A stretch of 64,000 bases of DNA from Ralstonia pickettii (lineage in GTDB: Bacteria > Pseudomonadota > Gammaproteobacteria > Burkholderiales > Burkholderiaceae). Positions within the stretch are counted from its first letter, which is position 1. Every line of letters starts with the position of its first letter. The position numbers were made by a program, and so were the translations under genes. A model generated the notes under the pieces. The model worked only from the letters and a program-made list of their open reading frames with translations. It was not told the origin of the DNA and searched no databases. Of the stretch, positions 54,423 through 62,490 are shown piece after piece. The stretch is taken from assembly GCF_030582395.1 (NCBI RefSeq), contig NZ_CP104381.1:620001-684000 (forward strand), given 5' to 3'.

Positions 54423-55766
54423 ATGAACAAGTTTCTTGTACTGCGCGCTGGCGCAGTCATGGCCGCGCTTGCCCTCTCGGCCTGTGGTGGTGGGGGTGAC
54501 GGAACGCCCGCACCGACCGTCTCCCTCACATTCGATCAACCGAAGGTGGCGCTCGGTCAGAGCGCAAAGCTAACGTGGTCGGCGACCAATGCAACATCGT
54601 GCGTAGCGTCCGGCGCATGGTCCGGAACGCAAGCCACCTCGGGCACATCGACACAAGCCGCAACGACACCCGGCCAAGCCGCATTCACGTTGGCATGTAC
54701 GGGTCCCGGTGGCACGGCAACGCAGTCGGCAACGATGATGGTGCCGCTGCCGGTTCAGAAGACTTCGTACTTGAACAAGGTGGCGGCTGCCAACGCACTC
54801 GGATCGCAACCGCTTCCCGCCGAAGTCGCACAGGGCAATGCCGTTGCGTTCGCTGACTTCTTCCAAGAGGGGGCGTATTCGATGGTCACGCACACCCTCG
54901 AATACAACCCGGGCGACCCGAGTACCCAGAACAAGTTCGGCCATATCCACTTCTGGAAAAGCATGAACGGCCAGTGGATCGACCACACCGCTGACATTCT
55001 GACCAACAACACTGGTTGCCTGCATCCACGTAAGGCAGTCGTCGCCGACTTCAACGGCGATGGCAAGCCCGATGTGTTCTTCGCCTGCCATGGGTATGAC
55101 AGTGCTCCGTTCCCTGGGGAGCAGCCGCATTACCTGCTGAGCCAGGCTGATGGGACATATCAGAATGTGACGGCAACGACGAAGTGTTTCTGCCATAGCG
55201 CGTCCGCTGCCGATTTCAACGGCAATGGGTATGCAGATGTGGTCGTGGTAGACAACATCAAACACGGCAAGCCGTACTTCCTCATCAACGACAAGAGCGG
55301 CAACTTCACCGAAGACCTGACGCGCTTGCAGAACACGATTCCGACTGGTGCGCCGATCTTCACGGCAGAGCTAATCGATTTCGGCCGTAACCAACTCGAC
55401 CTGTTCCTGGGCGGGGATGAACAGAACCCTTCGGGCGCAAGCTGGTATCCGACTGTAGTGCAGAACGACGGCACAGAACACTTCTCTACCACCAAGACGT
55501 TGGCGGGCGACGCGAATTTCACGAACACGCTGGATATTCTGTTCACGAACGGTCAGGTGTACCTGAACCGCGTCCATGAGACCGCTACGGGATCGTATGG
55601 CTTCAGCGAGATTCAGAAGGTCGATTTCAGCACCAACGCTGCGAGCCGGATCTACACGAACACCCCGAACTTCCCGAACGGTTCGTCCTGGCTGAACTGG
55701 ATCATTCCGTACCAAGGCAAGATCATGAGCCTCGACTCGTCCGACGGCGTATCGGTGTCTCAGTAA
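54423..55766 (+). CDS. lipoprotein with FG-GAP/VCBS-type repeats
   Basis: A 447-residue lipoprotein: lipobox LSAC (Cys 21) followed by GGGGDG, an Ig-like part (SLTFDQPKVALGQSAKLTWSATNATSCVA), then beta-propeller-like FG-GAP repeats with calcium loops ADFNGDGKPDVFFACHG and ADFNGNGYADVVVVDN. Such proteins lie on the outer membrane and bind ligands or adhere. Role unknown. Starts 80 bases after the preceding gene. Confidence 0.85.
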   Translation: MNKFLVLRAGAVMAALALSACGGGGDGTPAPTVSLTFDQPKVALGQSAKLTWSATNATSCVASGAWSGTQATSGTSTQAATTPGQAAFTLACTGPGGTATQSATMMVPLPVQKTSYLNKVAAANALGSQPLPAEVAQGNAVAFADFFQEGAYSMVTHTLEYNPGDPSTQNKFGHIHFWKSMNGQWIDHTADILTNNTGCLHPRKAVVADFNGDGKPDVFFACHGYDSAPFPGEQPHYLLSQADGTYQNVTATTKCFCHSASAADFNGNGYADVVVVDNIKHGKPYFLINDKSGNFTEDLTRLQNTIPTGAPIFTAELIDFGRNQLDLFLGGDEQNPSGASWYPTVVQNDGTEHFSTTKTLAGDANFTNTLDILFTNGQVYLNRVHETATGSYGFSEIQKVDFSTNAASRIYTNTPNFPNGSSWLNWIIPYQGKIMSLDSSDGVSVSQ

Positions 55767-55778
55767 GTTGTGCAACGA

Positions 55779-55798
55779 AAGGGCGGGAAACCGCCCTT
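55779..55798 (+). terminator. hairpin after the FG-GAP lipoprotein gene
   Basis: AAGGGCGG-GAAA-CCGCCCTT, an 8-bp perfect stem with a stable GAAA loop, 12 bases after the stop and 7 before the next ATG. No T-run follows, so it may end transcription only partly or affect ribosome access to the next gene. Confidence 0.45.
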
Positions 55799-55805
55799 CA
55801 ATCCA

Positions 55806-56507
55806 ATGACCGATAACCGCTCTTGGGACAACAATCCGATCCTCAGGCTATTGCGTTCGCTCCTGCTGATCTGGATCGTGGTCGGCATTCTGGCGCTGCC
55901 CTATTACTTCTTCCTCAAGGTCAAGGGCGCGACCGAGAGGCTCCCGTCCGCATGCTGTGATGACGAACGCAAGTTCTGGACGATGTACCGCAGCACCCAC
56001 GCGGTCCTGATGTACGGGTCGCTCACCCTGATCCTGTGGTTCGTGCAGGTCTTTGTTTTCGACCTCTCGGACCGCAAGCAGACCTTCTACATCGCCGCTG
56101 CCATCAACGTGTTCGGGACGCTGCATGCGATGTTCATGGATCACGCGATCTGGAAGCAGTACGACTACCTGCGCCTGGTGCAAATCAACTGGATGTATGT
56201 GCTGGGAATCGCAACCATCGGGTACTGTCGCTATCGCATGTACGGCGGTTGCGGATATCAGTTCGCATGGCGACCGTCGCAACGGGAGTTGGATCGTAGG
56301 GAGCGTTTGCACCAGCAATACGAAGTGCCTTTTGAGGCCATGACGCGCAAGATGTTCGACTGCATGTACGCCAACCCATCTTCCGAACCGGAATTCAAGA
56401 ACCTGCCGCCAGCAGAGCAGGCCCGCCGGATGGACGTTTGGCAAGCCGAGCTTGATGCCATCAAGGCAGAACGTTCCGCCATGCCGCGTGCTTCGCATTT
56501 CCTCTGA
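55806..56507 (+). CDS. unrecognised membrane protein
   Basis: A 233-residue protein with about four membrane helices in the first 160 residues (LLRSLLLIWIVVGILALPYYFF; AVLMYGSLTLILWFVQVFVF; TFYIAAAINVFGTLHAMFM; WMYVLGIATIGYC), then a cytoplasmic polar tail with EFKNLPPAEQARRMDVWQAEL. No family is recognised. ATG 55806 is taken; a GTG at 55770 would read through the hairpin. A ribosome site is not clear. Confidence 0.65.
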   Translation: MTDNRSWDNNPILRLLRSLLLIWIVVGILALPYYFFLKVKGATERLPSACCDDERKFWTMYRSTHAVLMYGSLTLILWFVQVFVFDLSDRKQTFYIAAAINVFGTLHAMFMDHAIWKQYDYLRLVQINWMYVLGIATIGYCRYRMYGGCGYQFAWRPSQRELDRRERLHQQYEVPFEAMTRKMFDCMYANPSSEPEFKNLPPAEQARRMDVWQAELDAIKAERSAMPRASHFL

Positions 56508-56532
56508 GTACGGAAAGGGACAGACCTTCCTC

Positions 56533-57111
56533 ATGATCGAATCTAACCTGCGCACCGCTGCCCGCTGGATACGGGAAGCCCGGTCACTGATTGTCACGGC
56601 GGGTGCAGGTATGGGCGTGGATTCAGGCTTGCCCGATTTCCGTGGGCCAGAAGGGTTTTGGCGGGCCTATCCCGCACTGAGGCACGATGGCATCGGTTTC
56701 CATGACATCGCCACACCTGAAGCCTTTTGCACACGGCCTCAGCAGGCTTGGGGGTTCTACGGTCACAGACTGGCCCTGTACCGGAAGACCGTTCCCCATG
56801 CTGGATTTCACCTCCTGCGGGAGATTGCAGAGGCGATGCCGGAAGGCTATCGCGTCTTCACCAGCAACGTCGATGGTCAGTTCCAGCAAGCGGAGTTTGA
56901 TCCGGCAAGCGTGCACGAGTGCCACGGGTCGATTCACATGCTGCAATGCCTGGACGACTGCAATGGGGAAGTGTGGTCAGCTTCCTACTTCGAACCCGTG
57001 GTCGATGAAAGGCATTGCCTGCTGACGAATGCACACCTTCCGGTCAGTCGCGGGAGTAGATCAACAGCTTCCCTCGCCCCAGCAGCCATGCCCAATGTGA
57101 TGGGGGCTTGA
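56533..57111 (+). pseudogene. SIR2-family NAD-dependent deacetylase, 3'-truncated
   Basis: A 192-residue remainder of a sirtuin. Seen: LIVTAGAGMGVDSGLPDFRGPEGFW (NAD-binding), FTSNVDGQF (the TxNxD motif) and HECHGSIHMLQC with the catalytic His and first zinc-binding Cys pair. After HCLLTNAHL the family pattern is lost and the frame ends at TGA 57109-57111, before the second zinc pair and the last NAD-binding block (the family needs about 240-280 residues). That TGA is inside the -35 box TTGACA of the following promoter, so the truncation is at the junction with the replication module. Confidence 0.8.
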
Positions 57112-57137
57112 CATTTTCTCGGGCTGGGGGTTATGAT
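57108..57137 (+). promoter_or_regulatory. strong sigma70 promoter of the replication-gene leader
   Basis: TTGACA (57108-57113), 18-base spacer, TATGAT (57132-57137). The -35 is perfect and the -10 has five of six consensus bases. Start of transcription is expected near A57144. It drives the structured leader ahead of the replication gene. Confidence 0.75.
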
Positions 57138-57159
57138 TTTTTCATTGTTCGAGGAGAGC

Positions 57160-57180
57160 ATGCGGCGACGCCCCGTGTAG
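57160..57180 (+). CDS. candidate leader peptide MRRRPV
   Basis: GAGGAG at 57151-57156 is followed by ATG CGG CGA CGC CCC GTG TAG: Met, three Arg codons of mostly rare type, Pro, Val, stop. The last codons form the left arm of the first leader stem, so a stalled ribosome would open it. Spacing of the ribosome site to the ATG is short, so translation is uncertain. Confidence 0.3.
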   Translation: MRRRPV

Positions 57181-57357
57181 ACAGTCATGGGGAATATTTG
57201 TTCTTAGCAGGCAACGAGGTTACCGCGCGTTGTCTGGACCCTAGGGTCAGCTTAGCTAGCGGCTAAGCGCAGGAATGTACAGACCTCGGTCAAGATTTCT
57301 TTTGCTGATTTTCAGCAAAGGTAACTTGCCGATGGTACTGTCTGCTTCCGAACATGG

Positions 57358-57403
57358 AAGCCATCGGTTTAACCAAATTATTGGAAAAAACGATGGCTTT
57401 TTT
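57358..57403 (+). terminator. intrinsic terminator in the leader
   Basis: AAGCCATCG (57358-57366) pairs with CGATGGCTT (57391-57399), enclosing a small CCAA/TTGG hairpin, and runs into TTTTTT (57398-57403). It lies about 250 bases ahead of the replication-gene start and must be passed for that gene to be expressed from the strong promoter. Confidence 0.75.
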
Positions 57404-57651
57404 CATTTGCCCTTCCCGCCAAGCAGTAATCTTCCTCCGCGTCGTCCGTGTTCCTGAGAAGGCTCAAGGAAAGTCCGCGTCTATTCATTCCGCCAAGTTG
57501 TACCGCTTGCATAGCGCCGGTTCAAGACTCGTTTCACTGCGTTATCCGCCTTAACGATGTCTGGACCAGCGCTGTACAGCTTAAAGATGTGCTGCTGCAC
57601 AGCATCTGGTTCTCCCGTTTTTATTCGCATTATTTAAATCTGGAGAATCTA

Positions 57652-60600
57652 GTGAGCTATAAGATTTCTTTTAATACCGAACCCGGCGACGCCATAAGCA
57701 TCAAGGTCGCTGTCAATAGCATCGTCAAAAACAAGCCGGGGGGCGACGACAAGGCCGCTTGGGTTTCGCTCGCCAAGGAGTTCGAAAACTGCGATCTCAC
57801 CGTTACGGAGCTGATCGAAAGCATCCGTTCGGGCTACGCCTTCTGCGCTCAACACCGTAGTTCGCGTAAGTCCGCCAACTTCCAATGCATGCAGGTGCTG
57901 GCGGTTGATATCGATTCGGGTTCGACGGTGGATGCGGCGGTGCAATCGCCGTTCTTCCAGGAGTTTGGCTCCTTCATCTACACCACCGTCAGCCATCAGC
58001 CGGACGCTCACCGTTTCCGTATTGTTTTCGTGATGGAGGCTCCCATCACCGATGAAAAGCGCATGCGTGCCGCCTACACTGGACTTATCCGCAAGTTCGA
58101 TGGGGATCGCGCCTGTACCGATGCTTGTCGCATGTTCTTCGGGGCCGAGGGCTGCGAAGTGCATTTTGTTGGCAAGACCTTGCCGATCGAACAAGTCGAA
58201 CGCCTGATCGAGTTGGGCGAGGATGGCTCGGATGCCTCTTCGAACGGGAGGGCGGCGATGGCAGGCGGTCGCGTCACGAATCGCTCGTCCGACGCCTTGG
58301 ACGAAGATCAGCTTGTCGTCACTGCAAACCAAAGCGTGGAATTTCTCTCGAGTCTCAAGAGCCTTACGCGCATCTTCTGCCCCAAGCACGAGGATAAGCA
58401 TGCCAGTGCGATGGTCGTGACCTCCCGGCGTATGCAGAACGGGGTGCATTGCAGCGCCTGCGCTCGCACCTTCTGGCCTGCTTGGCACAAGCGCGAAGAA
58501 CTGCTGTCGTTCGACTTCGGCGGGTTCGAAGACTTGCTGAGTGAACAGGCGCACGAAGAGCACCCGTTCGAATGGCTGGATGACGATGCGCCGGCAGAGT
58601 ACTGGGAGATAACCAACGGGACGGGAATCTTTGAGCGCAATAGCCGGTATCTGGCGCCCAAGAAGAGCTCCAGCACCGCACCCGGCTCGCAAGCCATCTC
58701 CTTTACCGGGGATGCTGTGGCGTACTTGCGCAGCTTTCAGTCCGCCGCGAAGAACAAAGAAGCCGCTTCGGAGCAAGATGCGGGTGGATGGAGCACGAGC
58801 GTACCGGAGGATCACTGCGATGCAGGGGACATCATCGCTCCCGTTGCACGCGATGGCGTGACGTTCGTTCGCAGCCCCAAGGGGACCGGTAAGACGGAGT
58901 GGCTGGATCAGCTTGTCGCGCAGTTGAAGGCTGAGGGTTTGTCCGTGCTGCTCATCGGGCACCGCCAAGCTCTGCTTCAGTCGCTCGCGCATCGTCTCGG
59001 CCTACATTGCTACCTCGACAAGATCGAGGAGCACGAAGACCCTGATCTTGTGAAGCGCTACTACGCGGTGTGTCTGGACAGCTTGCAAAAGCTCAACCCG
59101 CAGCGGCACAAGTTCGATGTCGTCCTCATTGACGAAAGCGAGCAGGTGTATTCGCACATCACATCCAGCACCCTGAACGGAAAGCGCAATGCGTGCTTTC
59201 TGCTACTGCATCACTACGTGCGGCAAGCCAAGCGCGTGGTGTTGAGCGACGCGGACCTGGGCTGGTTGACGGTCAATATCACTGACATCCTCAGGGCAGG
59301 GAAGGGGCCGAGCTATGTCTACGTGAATCGTTACCGCAAGTCCGACGACCACACCCTACATATGTACTACAGCCGGGAAGACTTGATCGAACGTGTTTTC
59401 GCCGCTGTCACCGAAGGCGGGAAGCAATACATCGCCTGCAATTCGAAGGATGAGGCAAAAACCATAGCCGAGACCCTGCGCTTGCAGTTTGGATTGCAAC
59501 GGCGCGTTCAGTTGATTACCTCGGAGAACTCCAGCACGCGGGAAATTCAGGGCTTCATCAAGTCGATCAGTAGCGCGGTCGCAGATTGTGATGTGCTGAT
59601 CGTGTCGCCAGCATTGGGTACGGGCATCGATATTTCGGTCCAGGTGGAAGCCCACCAGTTCACGCATGTTTTCGGGTTCTTCGGCGTGGGGATTACTACC
59701 CACTTCGATATGGATCAGCAACTTGCCCGTGTTCGCAACATGAAGGACCAGCACGTGTGGGTGTCGCCGGCGTATCGCTTCTTCGAGTACGAAGTCGATG
59801 CGATCCGCAGCAGCCTACTTGCCAAAGGAGCTTTGCCCGAACTGCTCAAGGGTTACACCCCCGAGGGCGCACCCTCCTATGAGACGGATAGCAAGTTGCT
59901 CGACGTGTTCGCCGAAGTCTTGTCGATGCGTCACGCGTCTCTCAACAATGCGCGTAAGCACTTCATAGCCTTGAAGCAGTCCGAGGGCTGGAATGTCGTC
60001 GAAGCGTTGTCTTCCGGGGTGGATATGAAGCCGTTGCAAGAGCAACTCAAGCTCGCTCGCGGTATCGTCAAGAAGCAGGAGTTCGACGGCGTTGCCCATG
60101 CAAAGCGGATCAAGGCTGCTGAGTATAAGGAGCTTAAAGACAAGTTGGATGCATCGATCGATGAGCAAAGGCAGCTTCAGCGTTTCCGCATCTCTCAGTT
60201 CTATGGCGTCAAGGACGTCACCCCTGAACTCGTTTCGCTCGACGGCAACGGCCGGTATCGGGAATGCGTGCGGTTGTTCTCGTTCTTCACTGCGTCGAAC
60301 ACGCAGCGGTTGTGGTTTAACTATGCAGAGCAGGGCAAATTGACCGTCGATATGAAGGGGTACCGCCGCAAGTGCGATTTGCTGCAAAAGCTCTTCCACG
60401 TCGCCGGGGCGATTGATGAGTCTGGGGTTCTCAACACGATGGAACGTTTCGAGGGCGCGAAGCTGGACTCGTTTATCGCCGCCGTGAAGGAGGAGACCGT
60501 GAACATTGGCCTGGTGCTCGGCATCAGCGTGCGTGAGGATTTCGAATGGAAACCCATGTCGCAGTTGGGTGATCTGCTTCGGCTGATTGGTTTGAAGTTC

Positions 60601-60819
60601 GGCAAGCCCAAGGTGCGTTACGAGGATGGGAAGAAGAAGGTCTACACGTACGGCCTCGACCTTGATCGTCTTGATCAGCTCCAGTCGTACAGCGACCACT
60701 ATCGCCGTGGCCTGAGGGAAGCGTACGGGGCGTGGAATATCGAATCGGGGGAATGGGATTTGATGATCAAGGACGGCAAGGACATCGTGGCAGTTGACCG
60801 CAACTCCGATGTCGCCTGA
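57652..60819 (+). CDS. plasmid-type replication protein: primase + helicase (CyRepA1-like)
   Basis: A 1055-residue protein. About 1-190 resemble an archaeo-eukaryotic-type primase: LAVDIDSG (catalytic DxD), TTVSHQPDAHRFRIVF (His motif) and DACRMFFGAEG. A zinc-ribbon-like part follows (RIFCPKHEDKHAS, HCSACARTF). The helicase half has SPKGTGKTEWL (Walker A), VVLIDESEQV (Walker B), VSPALGTGIDIS and HFDMDQQLARVRN (motif VI). The order fits the CyRepA1 family of plasmid replication proteins. GTG 57652 is chosen for GGAGA at 57642-57646. No relaxase or partition genes are seen, so the element may be an integrated plasmid or remnant. Confidence 0.82.
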   Translation: MSYKISFNTEPGDAISIKVAVNSIVKNKPGGDDKAAWVSLAKEFENCDLTVTELIESIRSGYAFCAQHRSSRKSANFQCMQVLAVDIDSGSTVDAAVQSPFFQEFGSFIYTTVSHQPDAHRFRIVFVMEAPITDEKRMRAAYTGLIRKFDGDRACTDACRMFFGAEGCEVHFVGKTLPIEQVERLIELGEDGSDASSNGRAAMAGGRVTNRSSDALDEDQLVVTANQSVEFLSSLKSLTRIFCPKHEDKHASAMVVTSRRMQNGVHCSACARTFWPAWHKREELLSFDFGGFEDLLSEQAHEEHPFEWLDDDAPAEYWEITNGTGIFERNSRYLAPKKSSSTAPGSQAISFTGDAVAYLRSFQSAAKNKEAASEQDAGGWSTSVPEDHCDAGDIIAPVARDGVTFVRSPKGTGKTEWLDQLVAQLKAEGLSVLLIGHRQALLQSLAHRLGLHCYLDKIEEHEDPDLVKRYYAVCLDSLQKLNPQRHKFDVVLIDESEQVYSHITSSTLNGKRNACFLLLHHYVRQAKRVVLSDADLGWLTVNITDILRAGKGPSYVYVNRYRKSDDHTLHMYYSREDLIERVFAAVTEGGKQYIACNSKDEAKTIAETLRLQFGLQRRVQLITSENSSTREIQGFIKSISSAVADCDVLIVSPALGTGIDISVQVEAHQFTHVFGFFGVGITTHFDMDQQLARVRNMKDQHVWVSPAYRFFEYEVDAIRSSLLAKGALPELLKGYTPEGAPSYETDSKLLDVFAEVLSMRHASLNNARKHFIALKQSEGWNVVEALSSGVDMKPLQEQLKLARGIVKKQEFDGVAHAKRIKAAEYKELKDKLDASIDEQRQLQRFRISQFYGVKDVTPELVSLDGNGRYRECVRLFSFFTASNTQRLWFNYAEQGKLTVDMKGYRRKCDLLQKLFHVAGAIDESGVLNTMERFEGAKLDSFIAAVKEETVNIGLVLGISVREDFEWKPMSQLGDLLRLIGLKFGKPKVRYEDGKKKVYTYGLDLDRLDQLQSYSDHYRRGLREAYGAWNIESGEWDLMIKDGKDIVAVDRNSDVA

Positions 60820-60999
60820 GATAACCCACCTCTATGAGCTATTGAATAGATAACTGATTTTTTGTATTTGATATACGGGCGTGTTATCTGCTCGCCGGGG
60901 GTTGGACCCCCCGGCTGTTCCCCAAGTCGAGCCTAGTTAAGCTGATGATCTGGCTCAGAAAACCCCGTAAAAACAAGGGGTTAGCGCGTGCTGATCGGG

Positions 61000-61019
61000 C
61001 GGTGACGTGAAAACTGTCA
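61000..61019. repeat. GGTGAC motif, copy 2
   Basis: CGGTGACGTGAAAA then C, then TGTCA; it differs from 40227-40246 at one base out of twenty. Copies lie near the left edge of the accessory DNA and directly after the replication gene. Similarity does not extend outward. Confidence 0.35.
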
Positions 61020-61106
61020 TTGTTACCCCGTGATTCCCTGTCGGCGGCGCCGAGAAAGTGACTGATTGTGCCCCTGTTGTCTGCTCGGGAGGTTCGCCGG
61101 ACAGTG

Positions 61107-61132
61107 GGGACTCCAATGACATGAGGAGTCCC
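61107..61132 (+). promoter_or_regulatory. hairpin covering the ribosome site of the 61137 gene
   Basis: GGGACTCC (61107-61114), 10-base loop, GGAGTCCC (61125-61132). The right arm contains most of GAGGAG (61123-61128), the only ribosome site of the gene at 61137, so translation would be blocked unless the stem opens. Confidence 0.55.
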
Positions 61133-61136
61133 GAAC

Positions 61137-61673
61137 ATGAGCAACGCCAAGGCAGTCGCAACCCCGAACGCTAAAGACGCCAACGCAGGGAAGGCAACGG
61201 GCGAGCCCGTGAAGCAAACGGGCGCGGTTGTTGTGCAGGCTGGCGCAGCACCGAAGCCGGAAGCCCCCAAGCCGGAGGCCGCGAAGCAGGAAGGGCAGAC
61301 GGTGGAGGCGGCCAAGCCTGAAGTCCAGAAGCCGGAGGACAAGAAGCCCGACGCCAAGATGGACGAGCCGAACCCGGATGCCGAGTGGTTGCGCCAGGCT
61401 GCTGCGAAGGCTGAGAACGCCCAGAATGCGCAGGCGGTGAAGCCCGAGGCAGCAGCCAAACCGGAAGCAGGCAGGCAGGATGCGCCCTTGGTTGACGCCA
61501 CGCCGACGAAGATGGTCGTGGCGACGGAAATCTACAAACGAATGGTCGGCGTGAAGGGTGTCACCCGCAAGGACATCATTCAGGCGTTCATCGAGGACGT
61601 GAAGCTGACCAAGGCGGGTGCGAGCACGTACTACCAGATGATTAAGAAGAAGGGCGCAACGCCCTCGAAATGA
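61137..61673 (+). CDS. Ala/Pro/Lys-rich protein with small conserved C-terminal domain
   Basis: A 178-residue protein. The first 120 residues are low-complexity, with PEAPKPEAAKQE and KPE repeats, probably disordered and long-reaching. The C-terminal 55 residues look folded: ATEIYKRMVGVKGVTRKDI and LTKAGASTYYQMIKKK, a helical pattern I associate loosely with small phage/plasmid DNA-binding domains, without a firm name. GAGGAG precedes the ATG but is hidden in a hairpin; a terminator follows 22 bases after the stop. Confidence 0.8.
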   Translation: MSNAKAVATPNAKDANAGKATGEPVKQTGAVVVQAGAAPKPEAPKPEAAKQEGQTVEAAKPEVQKPEDKKPDAKMDEPNPDAEWLRQAAAKAENAQNAQAVKPEAAAKPEAGRQDAPLVDATPTKMVVATEIYKRMVGVKGVTRKDIIQAFIEDVKLTKAGASTYYQMIKKKGATPSK

Positions 61674-61695
61674 TGACGCTGACGTGTCGTTCATG

Positions 61696-61722
61696 TGGCT
61701 CCTCCGGGGGGCCATTTTTTTT
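61696..61722 (+). terminator. intrinsic terminator after the 61137 gene
   Basis: TGGCTCC-loop-GGGGGCCA stem (one imperfect position) and eight T's at 61715-61722. It sits 22 bases after the stop and separates this gene from the two small genes downstream. Confidence 0.8.
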
Positions 61723-61824
61723 GGGGCGGGTAGGGTGCTTTCGGGCGTGCTCGTGGTGGAAATTGCGATTCCCGATGCCTGCCCTATAGTGTGATTCCAT
61801 AACCGAGCAATACCGGGGGCGAGC

Positions 61825-62064
61825 ATGGGGACGGCGGCGGAGCAACGGGCCGAGGAGCAGAGGGCCATCGAAGACGAACGCTTGGCATTCGAGCGCCGAC
61901 ACCGAGCCTTCATGACCGTGACCAGGCAATTCGCTCCGCACGGCAATGGCGAGCCAGCGGATGCCGATCTGCGTGAACTTGATGCGGCCGACGCCGATTG
62001 GAAAGCCAAGAACGCCGTGGTCGAGCGGATTGCCGAAGAAATCCGCACCGGACAGCGCCGCTAA
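61825..62064 (+). CDS. small charged helical protein
   Basis: A 79-residue protein rich in Glu, Arg and Ala (EQRAEEQRAIEDERLAFERRHRAF; RIAEEIRTGQRR), probably a helical hairpin. No family is recognised. ATG 61825 follows CCGGGGGCGAGC. It ends 24 bases ahead of a lipoprotein gene, so both may share a transcript. Confidence 0.65.
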   Translation: MGTAAEQRAEEQRAIEDERLAFERRHRAFMTVTRQFAPHGNGEPADADLRELDAADADWKAKNAVVERIAEEIRTGQRR

Positions 62065-62088
62065 CTGAGTCCGGGGGGGGGGCAGCTC

Positions 62089-62490
62089 ATGAAGAAGTGG
62101 TTCCTCTGCTGCGCAACCCTTGCCCTTCAAGGGTGCGCTGTCTACGATCTGTCGCTGATGCCACGTGGAGCGGGGCCGATAGCCCACGGCACGGCCAAGC
62201 AGATAGACAAGTCGGTATCCATCGCCCTGGATGGCGAAACATACGTCGGACACTACGTGTACGTGCAGGGCGGCTCATTCTCCCTGGGCACGGCCTTCGG
62301 CGGCGGGCAACCGGCTACCGGCAGCGCCATCGGTGTGAGCGCCGTTGGTAACGGCAACGTCCTCGCGCAATCCGCTGACGGCCAGCACAACCTGCGATGT
62401 GTGTTCAGCTTCAGTGGTTGGACGCAGCAGGGGACAGGCGTCTGCCTCAACGACAGCGGGGGTGCCTACGACATGCAGATCACGCGGTAA
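62089..62490 (+). CDS. small lipoprotein
   Basis: A 133-residue protein with signal MKKWFLCCATLALQGC; lipobox LQGC gives a lipidated Cys 16. The mature part is glycine-rich beta-type (VGHYVYVQGGSFSLGTAFGGGQPATGSAIG) with two more cysteines near the end (RCVFSFSG, VCLNDSGG) that may pair. The pattern resembles small outer-membrane lipoproteins of unknown role. A G-rich run precedes the ATG. Confidence 0.8.
   Translation: MKKWFLCCATLALQGCAVYDLSLMPRGAGPIAHGTAKQIDKSVSIALDGETYVGHYVYVQGGSFSLGTAFGGGQPATGSAIGVSAVGNGNVLAQSADGQHNLRCVFSFSGWTQQGTGVCLNDSGGAYDMQITR

Larger units (their letters stand above)
57144..57403 (+). ncRNA. structured leader RNA / attenuator ahead of the replication gene
   Basis: About 260 bases between the promoter and an intrinsic terminator, with at least five good stems: 57171-57177/57186-57192, 57208-57216/57228-57236, 57250-57256/57262-57268, 57301-57308/57312-57319, 57345-57349/57356-57360. 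CCGATGG (57329-57335) is fully complementary to CCATCGG (57361-57367), the same bases that form the left arm of the terminator, so antiterminator and terminator exclude each other. This is the logic of an attenuator; ending at the terminator would release a discrete small RNA. No known Rfam family is recognised. Role in copy or expression control of the replication gene is inferred. Confidence 0.6.
60820..61136. other. non-coding region after the replication gene, with hairpins
   Basis: An AT-rich start (TTTTTTGTATTTGATATA) is followed by GCCGGGGG-6-CCCCCGGC (60894-60915) and AACCCC-10-GGGGTT (60961-60982), then the GGTGAC motif (61000-61019). Hairpins and an AT-rich tract beside a replication gene are features of an origin, but there are no clear iterons. 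The last part carries the ribosome-site hairpin of the next gene. Confidence 0.45.

Noticed and set aside
57144..57403. Retron msr-msd RNA
   Set aside because: No reverse transcriptase follows; the next gene is a primase/helicase. The paired ends and branching G context of a retron were not found.
57275..57457. 60-codon frame inside the leader region
   Set aside because: It crosses the intrinsic terminator, has no ribosome site and a non-protein-like composition.
60884..61501. 205-codon minus-strand frame rich in Ala, Ser and Phe
   Set aside because: It is the mirror of the Ala/Pro/Lys-rich gene at 61137 on the plus strand; low-complexity coding DNA often leaves its antisense open.
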